NCBI RefSeq assembly: GCF_943914565.1
Contig: NZ_CALUCN010000002.1
Span: forward strand, 1-64,000
Direction of reading: 5' to 3'
DNA from: an uncultured Tessaracoccus sp.
Lineage (GTDB): Bacteria; Actinomycetota; Actinomycetes; Propionibacteriales; Propionibacteriaceae
Length of the DNA: 64,000 nt
Shown: in pieces, positions 10,501-17,177 of the stretch
How positions within the stretch are numbered: position 1 is the first letter of the stretch
How the letters are laid out: every line of letters starts with the position of its first letter
Position numbers and translations under genes: made by a program
Notes under the pieces: model-generated
Told to the model about the DNA's origin: nothing
Databases searched by the model: none
The model's input: only the letters and a program-made list of their open reading frames with translations

Positions 10501-11133
10501 CGGGTGCGCGGGGCTCAGCGCCCGACGGCGGTGCTCCAGCACGAGCTCCTCCGGCACGAACTGCCGGAGCTGGTCGTCGGAGAGCTTCTCGAGCGTGTTC
10601 AGCTCGTGAGAGGTGCGGAACCCGTCGAAGAAGTGCACGAACGGCACGCGCGACTCGAGCGTCGCGCGGTGCGCGATCGCGGCCATGTCGTGGGCCTCCT
10701 GCACGCTCGACGAGCTGAGCATGCACGCGCCGGTCTGGCGCACGGCCATGACGTCCTGGTGGTCACCGAAGATCGACAGGCCCTGCGTCGCGATCGAGCG
10801 CGCGGCGACGTGGAACACCGTCGAGGTGAGCTCGCCCACGATGCGGTACATGTTCGGGATCATGAGCAGCAGGCCCTGCGACGCGGTGAACGTCGTGGAG
10901 AGCGCGCCGCCCTGCAGCGCGCCGTGCATCGCGCCGGCCGCGCCGCCCTCGGACTGCATCTCGATGACGGTCGGGACCGTGCCGTAGACGTTGGTGCGGC
11001 CGCGGGCCGACCACTCGTCGGCGAGCTCCGCCATCGTCGAGGACGGGGTGATCGGGTAGATCGAGCACAGCTCGCTCACCCGGTAGGCGACGTCGGCCGC
11101 CGCCTCGTTGCCGTCGATGATTGCCTTGCTCAT
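7573..11133 (-). CDS. nifJ: Pyruvate:ferredoxin (flavodoxin) oxidoreductase
   Basis: 1186 residues, the normal size for single-chain NifJ/PFOR. Order: alpha region (DGNEAAADVAYRVSELCSIYPITPSS), transketolase-C-like part, gamma domain, two [4Fe-4S] motifs (CIQCGNC...CP and CTGCGLC...CP), then the TPP-binding beta region (CAGCGET, NATGCSSIYGGN, GGDGWAYDIG, NTGGQSSKST). It converts pyruvate + CoA to acetyl-CoA + CO2 while reducing ferredoxin. The start is the ATG overlapping the stop of the upstream GltD-like gene; the open frame continues further upstream but that part is a shadow of the upstream gene. PFOR in an actinobacterium points to anaerobic capability. Confidence 0.96.
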   Translation of the reverse strand: MSKAIIDGNEAAADVAYRVSELCSIYPITPSSTMAELADEWSARGRTNVYGTVPTVIEMQSEGGAAGAMHGALQGGALSTTFTASQGLLLMIPNMYRIVGELTSTVFHVAARSIATQGLSIFGDHQDVMAVRQTGACMLSSSSVQEAHDMAAIAHRATLESRVPFVHFFDGFRTSHELNTLEKLSDDQLRQFVPEELVLEHRRRALSPAHPFIRGTAQNPDVHFQARETANAYYDAVPGIVQAAMDEYHELTGRQYHLVEYHGAPDAERVIVVMGSGYETVLPVVDHLNEQGEKTGVVYVRMYRPFPLEQLLDVVPQTVRAVAVLDRTKEPGSGGEPLFLDVSSALAESVATGRREVLPKVIGGRYGVASKEFTPAMVKAIYDELTKETPKPRFTVGITDDVTNLSLEVDPTFDLSDPKTLAAVFYGMGSDGTVGANKNTIKILGSREGTYAQGYFVYDSKKSGSRTVSHLRFGPNPIQAPYLVGQAGFIGCHHWSILQRVDVLQFARKGATFLINSPYGDETWAHLPEPVQRRIRELELKVYAIDAGSVARAVGLGSRTNTVLQTCFFAISGVLPPEEAIEAIKDSITKTYMRKSAEIVRKNHLAVDAAVEHMFEVTPGDVDGHDMLKPVPDDAPEFVRTVTAAMLADQGESLPVSKLPVDGAYPSGTTRYEKRNVSDIIAVWDNDACIQCGNCAFVCPHGVLRAKSYPTSAAEGAPEGFLTAPLNAAGLPETNYTLQVYAEDCTGCGLCVEACPVRPIDQPHRRAINLEPKLDREPEKAAVKFFETIPYNSRERVDFGTVRGTQFLEPLFEFSGACAGCGETPYLKLLTQLFGDRAMVANATGCSSIYGGNLPTTPWAKNAEGRGPAWSNSLFEDNAEFGLGMRLAADVHAQLARTRLEEMREEIGDDELVDGILTAEQQSSSDLVAQRGRVGRLVERLHDMEGARAKDLLSVADHLLRRSVWIVGGDGWAYDIGSGGLDHVLASGRDVNVLVLDTEVYSNTGGQSSKSTPLGAVAKFASGGKTTYKKDLALQATAYGTVYVARVALGADPQQTLKAFREAEAYDGPSLIIAYSHCIAHGYDLRQGLDQQYKAVNSGHWPLMRYNPVVREQGGNPFLLDSPRPRVTLDDYHSRELRFKALKVARPDEADRLLELAQGQADRRWREYEQRASAHVEDFAEDTREH

Positions 11134-12770
11134 CAGTTGCCACCCTCCGGGATCATCTCGATGGCGTGCACGGGGCACTGCTCGTAGCAGGTGGCGCAGC
11201 CGGTGCATCGCTCGTAGTCGAATCGGTATCGGTTGCCGGGACCCAGTTTGATCACCGCGTCCTCCGGGCAGGCGCCGTAGCACCCGTCGCACTCGAAGCA
11301 GTTGCCGCAGCTGAGGCACCGGCGGGCCTCGAAGCGCGCCTCCTCGGCCGTGAGCGACTGCACGATCTCCTGGAAGTCGGAGACGCGCTGCTGGACGTCG
11401 GCCTCACGCTGCGCGCTGCGCGCGTGGTCGCCGAAGTACCACAGGTTCATCGAGTCGAGCTTCACGACGGGGTGCTTCGGCTGCGGGTCGTGGGTCTCCA
11501 TGTTCAGCCAGGCGTCGATGCGCTTGGCGGCACGCTTGCCGTGGCCGGTGCCGATCGTGACCGTGCGGTCGGACGGGACCGCGTCGCCGCCGGCGAAGAT
11601 GCCGGGCACCGCGGTCATCAGCGTGTCGGGGTCGACGTCGACGACGTCGTCGTGGAACGCCATGCCGGGGATCGCGTGGAGGAACTCGGTGTCCGCGCGC
11701 TGGCCGAGCGCCAGGATCACGGTGTCGGCCTCGAGCGTCTCGAACTTGCCGGTGCCGCGGGCCTTGCCGTCCTCGTCGAGCTCCATGATCTCGACGGTGA
11801 GGTTCTCCTGCCCCATCTCGGTGATGGTGCGCAGCCAGTTCATCTTCACGCCCTCGCGCTCGGCGTCGAGGCGCTCCTCCTCGTGCGCGGGCATCTGCTC
11901 CTGCGTGCGCCGGTAGACGACGACCGACTCCTCGGCGCCGAGTCGACGGGCGACGCGGGCGGCGTCCATCGCGGTGTTGCCGCCGCCGTAGACGGCGACG
12001 CGGCGGCCGATGACGGGGCGCTCACCGGAGGCGACACCGCGCAGGAAGCTCACGGCGTCGACCATCTTCGAGGCATCCATGCTGGGGATGTCGACGCGCT
12101 TGGAGATGTGGGCGCCGACGGCGACGAAGACCGCGTCGAAATTGCCCTCCTCCTGCGTGGCGAGGAGGTCCTTCACGGGGCTGTTCTGCCGGATGACGAC
12201 GCCCATCTCCTTCAGGCGGTCGATCTCGGCGTCGAGCACCTCGCGCGGGAGCCGGTAGGCGGGGATGCCGTAGCGCATCATGCCGCCGGGCTCGTCGCCG
12301 GCGTCGAAGATCTCGACCTCGTGGCCGAGCCTGGTCAGGTGGTAGGCGGCGGAGAGCCCCGACGGGCCCGCGCCCACGACCATCACGCGCCGGCCCGAGC
12401 GGCGCTGCGGTTGCGGGTACTTCCAGCCGTGCTCGATCGCGAGGTCGCCCAGGTGGCGCTCGACCGAGCGGATGGAGACGGCAGCGTCCAGGTCCGCGCG
12501 GTTGCAGGCGGTCTCACAGGGGTGATAGCAGACGCGGCCGTGGATGGCCGGGAACGGGTTGTCCTGCACGAGCTGCCGCCACGCGTCCTCGGCGCGCCCC
12601 TCCTTCATCAGGCGCAGCCACTCCTGGATGTTCTCGCCGGCCGGGCAGGCCTCGTTGCAGGGAGGCAGCATGTCCCAGTACACGGGACGACGGTCCCGGA
12701 CCGGGCCGACCCTTCCCCTGGATGTCGTCAGATCCGGAAGGATCGTCATGTCCTTGCGGCGGTGCTCCAT
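11133..12770 (-). CDS. GltD-like NAD(P)H-dependent FAD/Fe-S oxidoreductase
   Basis: 545 residues. N-terminal Cys cluster as in glutamate synthase small subunits (CNEACPAG, CYHPCETACNR), FAD-binding VMVVGAGPSGLSAAYH, a second dinucleotide fold (VAVYGGGNTAMDAARVARRLG), ATG-like end, then an extra C-terminal ferredoxin domain with two [4Fe-4S] motifs (CLSCGNCFECDGCYGACP and CTGCATCYEQCP). First gene of the coupled PFOR operon, so it probably passes electrons between ferredoxin/PFOR and NAD(P)H rather than making glutamate. Start chosen at the ATG with AGGAGGG five bases upstream, not at the in-frame GTG 33 bases earlier. Confidence 0.88.
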   Translation of the reverse strand: MEHRRKDMTILPDLTTSRGRVGPVRDRRPVYWDMLPPCNEACPAGENIQEWLRLMKEGRAEDAWRQLVQDNPFPAIHGRVCYHPCETACNRADLDAAVSIRSVERHLGDLAIEHGWKYPQPQRRSGRRVMVVGAGPSGLSAAYHLTRLGHEVEIFDAGDEPGGMMRYGIPAYRLPREVLDAEIDRLKEMGVVIRQNSPVKDLLATQEEGNFDAVFVAVGAHISKRVDIPSMDASKMVDAVSFLRGVASGERPVIGRRVAVYGGGNTAMDAARVARRLGAEESVVVYRRTQEQMPAHEEERLDAEREGVKMNWLRTITEMGQENLTVEIMELDEDGKARGTGKFETLEADTVILALGQRADTEFLHAIPGMAFHDDVVDVDPDTLMTAVPGIFAGGDAVPSDRTVTIGTGHGKRAAKRIDAWLNMETHDPQPKHPVVKLDSMNLWYFGDHARSAQREADVQQRVSDFQEIVQSLTAEEARFEARRCLSCGNCFECDGCYGACPEDAVIKLGPGNRYRFDYERCTGCATCYEQCPVHAIEMIPEGGN

Positions 12771-12787
12771 GTATGCCCTCCTACGAC

Positions 12788-12807
12788 GTGTTGTAAGACA
12801 CACTGTA
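12788..12807 (-). promoter_or_regulatory. Likely promoter/operator of the PFOR operon
   Basis: On the minus strand a TACAGT -10-like hexamer (12807-12802) is followed immediately by an imperfect dyad GTGTCTTACAACAC (12801-12788), 10 of 14 positions symmetric, which would cover the start of transcription. A regulator binding here would control the whole operon. It does not match a Rex or FNR consensus well; the operator role is inference. Confidence 0.35.
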
Positions 12808-12853
12808 GCCGCCGGGGACGCTCCCGCCGCATTTGCCCCCGGAAGGCATGACG

Positions 12854-12892
12854 CGGCCCGCGGACGGCGATTTACGCCACGTCCGCGGGCCG
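12854..12892 (-). terminator. Stem-loop after trxA
   Basis: Thirteen-base perfect stem (CGGCCCGCGGACG / CGTCCGCGGGCCG) around a 13-base loop, just beyond the trxA stop. No U-tract in the trxA direction, so it is an actinobacterial-type hairpin terminator or an RNA-stabilising structure. Confidence 0.6.
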
Positions 12893-12917
12893 AATTTCCG
12901 TCCCGGAACGCCCCGGG

Positions 12918-13277
12918 TCAGGCCTGCGTTCCGGCTTCCTTCAGCAGCGCGTCGATGTCCAGGTCGCGGATCTGCTCGACCAGCGAGTCGACCTGCTTCG
13001 ACGAGAGGATGCCCGACTGCCGGAACACGAGCTGGCCGCGGCGGAAGCCCATGATCGTCGGGATCGACTGGATCTCGAGCGCCGCAGCGAGGTCGCGGGC
13101 GTCGTCGGTGTCGACCTTCGCGAACACGACGTCCTCGTGCTTGCCGGAGGCCTCCTCGAAGATCGGCGCGAAGCGCTTGCACGGGCCACACCAGTCGGCC
13201 CAGAAGTCGACGAGCACGATCTCGTTGCCCTCGACGGTGGTGGCGAAGTTGTCAGCGGTCAGTGCAGTGGTGGCCAT
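12918..13277 (-). CDS. trxA: Thioredoxin
   Basis: 119 residues with the active site WCGPC (VDFWADWCGPCKRF) and the cis-proline loop region (IQSIPTIMGFRRGQ). Reduces protein disulfides in the cytoplasm. Start is the ATG with GAAGGAAGG upstream; the open frame extends further but without thioredoxin features. Residues after ~85 (KQVDSLVEQIRDLDIDAL) form the usual C-terminal helix. Single gene between a terminator-like hairpin and the methyltransferase gene. Confidence 0.92.
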   Translation of the reverse strand: MATTALTADNFATTVEGNEIVLVDFWADWCGPCKRFAPIFEEASGKHEDVVFAKVDTDDARDLAAALEIQSIPTIMGFRRGQLVFRQSGILSSKQVDSLVEQIRDLDIDALLKEAGTQA

Positions 13278-13362
13278 GGAGTTCCTTCCTTCGTCTCTTC
13301 CCGTCCCAACGCATCCGGGGCGCGAAGTAGTCCCGACGGTGGCTCGCCCGGAGCGAACATCC

Positions 13363-14109
13363 TCAGCGCAGCGCGAGGATCCGTCGGAACGGCAGCGGGA
13401 TGCGCACCTCGTGGCGCTCGGCGCGGCGCGCAAGCTGCTCGACGGCCTGCTGGGCCCGATCGGCGTCCTCGACGGCGCGCAGCCCGGCGAGGAGGACCTC
13501 GGCGTCGGCGCGATTGCGGACGGTGAAGTGGAAGCGGGCGCGCGCGTCCTCGGCCTTCTGCAGGCCGGCCGCGCGCAGCAGCTCGCCGACGCGGAACTCC
13601 GTCTCGCCCGGCACCTGCGGCATCCGCCGCAGCAGCCGAGTGAGCCACCACATCTGCTTCGCGTCGGTGAAGTCCATGGGGCGCAGCGACGGGGTGAGGG
13701 CCGCGAACATCCCGCCCGGCCGGAGCACGCGGGCGGCCTCCGCGACCATGAGCTCGCGGTTCTCGTTCACCGCCAGTCCCAGGTCGCTCACCACCGCGTC
13801 GAACGACGCCTCCGCGAACGGGAGGTAGTTGGCGTCGGCCTGGACGAGGACGCCACGGCCGCGTCGCCCGGCCTCCGCGATCGAACTGGCGGACCAGTCG
13901 AGGCCGACGACGAGCCGGCCATCGCGGTCGAGCCGCTCGAGCATGCCCCCGGCCCCGCAGGCGAGGACCAGCACCCGCGTCGCGGTGACGGAGACGGAGC
14001 GGGCGAGCCAGTCGTAGGGGCTGCGGGCGCCGCCAAGGCTGCGCGAGAGCACCGCCTCGACCGCCCCCACCCGGCGGGAGAGCAGCCAGTGGAGACGCCC
14101 CTGCTCCAC
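13363..14109 (-). CDS. Class I SAM-dependent methyltransferase
   Basis: 248 residues. Motif I is VLVLACGAGG near residue 50, followed by VGLDWS and DAVVSDLG, all normal for a Rossmann-type methyltransferase of the UbiE/COQ5-like group. GTG start lies one base after the stop of dtxR, so the two are cotranscribed. Substrate not deducible. A metal-dependent promoter on the upstream regulator gene may also control it. Confidence 0.8.
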   Translation of the reverse strand: MEQGRLHWLLSRRVGAVEAVLSRSLGGARSPYDWLARSVSVTATRVLVLACGAGGMLERLDRDGRLVVGLDWSASSIAEAGRRGRGVLVQADANYLPFAEASFDAVVSDLGLAVNENRELMVAEAARVLRPGGMFAALTPSLRPMDFTDAKQMWWLTRLLRRMPQVPGETEFRVGELLRAAGLQKAEDARARFHFTVRNRADAEVLLAGLRAVEDADRAQQAVEQLARRAERHEVRIPLPFRRILALR

Positions 14110-14110
14110 G

Positions 14111-14791
14111 TCAGGGCACCGCCACGAAGAGCAGGTCGGCGTCGTCGTCGTCCAGCACGACCTCGGTGTCGCCGCAGCGCAACGTGCGGGTCGCCGGGTC
14201 GACGTCGAACTCGACGCCGGGGCGCACCCCGGCCGCGGCGAGCACGTCGAGCACGTCCTCCTTCGCCTGGAGGTGCTCGCTCATGTGCAGGAGCCGCAGC
14301 CGCGTCGCGCCGGCCTCGACGGCCTCGCGCAGGGTGCGGTTCGTCGTGCGCAGGCCGGCGGGGTCGTGGTCGAGGCCCAGCTCGTCGAGCGCGGGGATCG
14401 GGTTGCCGTAGGGGGACTCGGTGGGGGCGCCGAGGATCGAGACGAGGCGGCGCTCCACGTCGAGGGAGATCACGTGCTCCCAGCGGCAGGCCTCGTCGTG
14501 GACCTTCTCCCACTCGAGCCCGATGACGTCGGTGAGGAGCCGCTCGGCGAGCCGGTGCTTGCGCATCACGGCCGTGGCGAGCGCGAAGCCCTCGTCGGTG
14601 AGCTTGATGGTGCGGTCGCGCTGGACGGCGAGCAGCCCGTCGCGCTCCATGCGCGAGACCGTCTGCGACACCGTGGGGCCGGACTGGTGCAGCCGCTCGG
14701 CGATGCGGGCGCGCAGCGGCGGCACGCCCTCCTCGAGCAGTTCGTACACCGTCCGGAGGTACATCTCCGTGGTGTCAATCAGGTCACTCAT
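14111..14791 (-). CDS. dtxR: DtxR/IdeR-type iron-dependent repressor
   Basis: 226 residues, very close to corynebacterial DtxR over the first 140. Winged-helix DNA-binding part (ARIAERLHQSGPTVSQTVSR), dimerisation/metal domain, and a C-terminal SH3-like domain. The primary-site ligands fall at the same positions as in DtxR: Met10, Cys102, Glu105 and His106 (CRWEHV), which marks an iron rather than a manganese sensor. It should repress iron uptake and storage genes when Fe2+ is bound. A TATGAT lies 5-8 bases before the GTG/ATG pair, so its transcript may be leaderless. Confidence 0.93.
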   Translation of the reverse strand: MSDLIDTTEMYLRTVYELLEEGVPPLRARIAERLHQSGPTVSQTVSRMERDGLLAVQRDRTIKLTDEGFALATAVMRKHRLAERLLTDVIGLEWEKVHDEACRWEHVISLDVERRLVSILGAPTESPYGNPIPALDELGLDHDPAGLRTTNRTLREAVEAGATRLRLLHMSEHLQAKEDVLDVLAAAGVRPGVEFDVDPATRTLRCGDTEVVLDDDDADLLFVAVP

Positions 14792-14832
14792 CACCGCAGA
14801 TCATAGTGCCCAGTGACCGCAGCCGGCGGGGT

Positions 14833-15954
14833 TCAGACGATGCGCTCGCCGCGGCGCCACACCTCGTGGAGCCGGCCCTCGTCGTCGACGAGGCACACGT
14901 CGGCGTACCGCCCCGGCAGGAGCTCGCCGACGTCACCGAGGTTGTGGTAGCGCGCCGGCGTCGTGGCCGCCATGCGGGCGACGTCGGGCACGGGCAGGCC
15001 GACGTCGGAGACGCAGAAGCGGAACGCCTCGGCCATCGTGAGCGTGCTGCCGGCGATCGCGCCCTGCGAGCCGTCCTCGGTGGCCAGCCGGGCGACGCCC
15101 GAGCGGACCTGGACCGCGAGGTTGCCGAGCATGTAGTCGCCGTCCTCGCTGCCCGTGGCGGACATCGCGTCGGTGACGAGCCCGATCCGGTCCGGGCCTG
15201 CGGCCTCGTAGACCATGCGGATCACGTCGGGGTGGACGTGCACCCCGTCGCAGATCATCTCGAGCAGGATCCGGTCGTCGTGCAGGAGCCCCGGCACGGG
15301 GCCCGGCTCGCGGTGGTGGATGCCGTTCATCGCGTTGAACAGGTGCGTCGCCGCGGTCGCGCCGGCGACGATCGACGCGCGGCAGATCTCGGCGTCGGCG
15401 TTCGAGTGCCCGAACGCGACGCACACCCCCGCCTCGGCGAACCGCTCGATGGCCTTCATCGAGTACTGCCGCTCGGGCGCCATCGTGATCATCTTCAGCG
15501 CGGGGCCGCCGGCCTCGATGAGGCGCTCGACGCTGGCCGGGTCGGGGTCGATGAGCAGGTCGAGCGGGTGGGCGCCCTTCTTCTCGGGCGCGAGGAACGG
15601 GCCCTCGAGGTGGATGCCGTCGATCACGCCCTCGTCGTACAGCTCCCGCAGCACCGTCTCCTGCGCGACGAGGTCGTCGACCGAGAGCGTGACGGTGCTG
15701 GCGAACAGCGTCGTCGTGCCCTGCGTGAGGTGGTACTGCCGCGCGCGGCGGTTGGCGTCGCGGTCCTCGTCGCCGAAGCTCACCTGCACCGCGCCGTGGC
15801 AGTGGGTGTCGACGAAGCCGGGCACCGCCCAGAGCGCGGGCGCGTCCGGCGCCCCCTCCGAGACCTCGACGATGCGCCCATCCTCGAACGTCAGACGCGC
15901 ATCGGTGACGACGCCGTGCGGGGTCACGGCCTTCCCAACCACCATGCTCTGCAT
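14833..15954 (-). CDS. nagA: N-acetylglucosamine-6-phosphate deacetylase
   Basis: 373 residues of the amidohydrolase superfamily. Seen motifs: DTHCHGAVQVSF (HxH metal site), HLEGPFL, FGHSNA, THLFNAMNGIHHR and the catalytic aspartate in GLVTDAMSATG. It removes acetate from GlcNAc-6-P, feeding GlcN-6-P to NagB, encoded separately at 40 kb. Start taken at the ATG of MQSMVVGKA; an in-frame TTG four codons upstream and an ATG three codons downstream are alternatives. Divergent from serC. Confidence 0.93.
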   Translation of the reverse strand: MQSMVVGKAVTPHGVVTDARLTFEDGRIVEVSEGAPDAPALWAVPGFVDTHCHGAVQVSFGDEDRDANRRARQYHLTQGTTTLFASTVTLSVDDLVAQETVLRELYDEGVIDGIHLEGPFLAPEKKGAHPLDLLIDPDPASVERLIEAGGPALKMITMAPERQYSMKAIERFAEAGVCVAFGHSNADAEICRASIVAGATAATHLFNAMNGIHHREPGPVPGLLHDDRILLEMICDGVHVHPDVIRMVYEAAGPDRIGLVTDAMSATGSEDGDYMLGNLAVQVRSGVARLATEDGSQGAIAGSTLTMAEAFRFCVSDVGLPVPDVARMAATTPARYHNLGDVGELLPGRYADVCLVDDEGRLHEVWRRGERIV

Positions 15955-16027
15955 GCCCCCATTCAAGCAGCAGGGCCGCGACGTGAGCGCGGGCCCCAGG
16001 AAATTCCACCGGTGGGATGATGGGGAC

Positions 16028-17119
16028 GTGCAGATCCCCCATCATCTTCTCCCCAAGGACGGCAGATTCGGCTCGGGACCGGCGAAGGTCCGTGGCGAGG
16101 CGGTGGACCACCTCCTCGCCCACGCCGACGTGCTCGGCACCTCGCACCGCAAGCCCCCGGTGCGGCAACTCGTCGGCCGGGTGCAGTCGATGCTCGCCGA
16201 GCTCTACCAGCTGCCCGACGGCTACGAGGTGGTGCTCGGCAACGGCGGCGCCAGCCAGGTGTGGGACATGGCCGTGTGCTCGCTCGTCGAGCACCGCTCG
16301 GCGCACGGCGTGTTCGGCGAGTTCGGCGGCAAGTTCGCCCGCGCGGCCGAGGACGCGCCGTTCCTCGCCGACCCCTTTGTGACCTGCGCCCCCGCCGGGC
16401 AGGTGGCGCTGCCGGAGGCGAGCGACGCCGACGTGCACGCCTGGGCACACAACGAGACCTCGACGGGCGCCCAGGCCCCCGTGCGCCGGATCGGCGACGG
16501 GCTCGTGCTCGTCGACGGCACCTCCGCGGCGGGCGGGATCCCCGTCGACCTCCGCGAGACGGACCTGTACTACTTCGCGCCGCAGAAGAACTTCTCCTCC
16601 GACGGCGGGCTGTGGATCGCGTTCGCGTCACCGGCCGCGATCGAGCGCGCCGAGCGGATCGCCGCGACGGACCGGTGGATCCCGCGGATGCTGAGCTTCA
16701 CGTCGGCCGTGACGAACTCGCGGAAGCAGCAGACGCTGAACACCCCGTCGATCACGACGTTGCTGCTGCTCGAGGCGCAGCTGGCGTGGATGCTGGAGCT
16801 GGGCGGGCTCGACGTCGTCGCGGAGCGGTGCCGGCGGAGCAGCTCGATCCTCTACCGCTGGGCCGAGCAGCACGCGTTCGCCCAGCCCTTCGTCGCGGAT
16901 CCCGCGCACCGCTCCCCCGTCGTCGCGACGATCGACCTCGACGCCTGCGTGGACGCGGCGTACCTCATCGCGTTGCTGCGCGACAACGGCATCGTCGACG
17001 TGGACCCGTACCGTTCGCTCGGCCGCAACCAGCTGCGGATCGGCTGCTACGCGTCGGTGGACCCGGAGGACGTCGAGGCGCTCACCGACTGCCTGAACCA
17101 CCTCATCGAACGCCTCTGA
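16028..17119 (+). CDS. serC: Phosphoserine aminotransferase
   Basis: 363 residues of the actinobacterial SerC type, beginning IPHHLLPKDGRFGSGPAKVR, which matches where family members start, so the GTG at 16028 was chosen. PLP lysine in YYFAPQKNFSSDGG; substrate region GNGGASQVWD. Makes O-phosphoserine from 3-phosphohydroxypyruvate and glutamate for serine synthesis. A GATGAT six bases before the GTG fits a leaderless promoter. Followed at once by a strong hairpin terminator. Confidence 0.94.
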   Translation: MQIPHHLLPKDGRFGSGPAKVRGEAVDHLLAHADVLGTSHRKPPVRQLVGRVQSMLAELYQLPDGYEVVLGNGGASQVWDMAVCSLVEHRSAHGVFGEFGGKFARAAEDAPFLADPFVTCAPAGQVALPEASDADVHAWAHNETSTGAQAPVRRIGDGLVLVDGTSAAGGIPVDLRETDLYYFAPQKNFSSDGGLWIAFASPAAIERAERIAATDRWIPRMLSFTSAVTNSRKQQTLNTPSITTLLLLEAQLAWMLELGGLDVVAERCRRSSSILYRWAEQHAFAQPFVADPAHRSPVVATIDLDACVDAAYLIALLRDNGIVDVDPYRSLGRNQLRIGCYASVDPEDVEALTDCLNHLIERL

Positions 17120-17172
17120 GCACGACGCGAGGGGGCGGCACCGGCCTGCGGTGCCGCCCCCTCGTCGCGTGC
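17120..17172. terminator. Bidirectional hairpin terminator between serC and the nuclease gene
   Basis: Two 24-base arms (17120-17143 and 17149-17172) enclose a five-base loop; the inner ~16 pairs around GGGGGCGGCACCG are perfect and the outer part has a small mismatch. It lies between convergent stops, so it can serve both genes. Confidence 0.85.
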
Positions 17173-17177
17173 AGGGG

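Noticed and set aside
7576..11187. 1203-codon plus-strand frame opposite nifJ
   Set aside because: Shadow of nifJ; composition is low-complexity Val/Arg/Leu/Gly with no motif, and the opposite strand has complete PFOR motifs.
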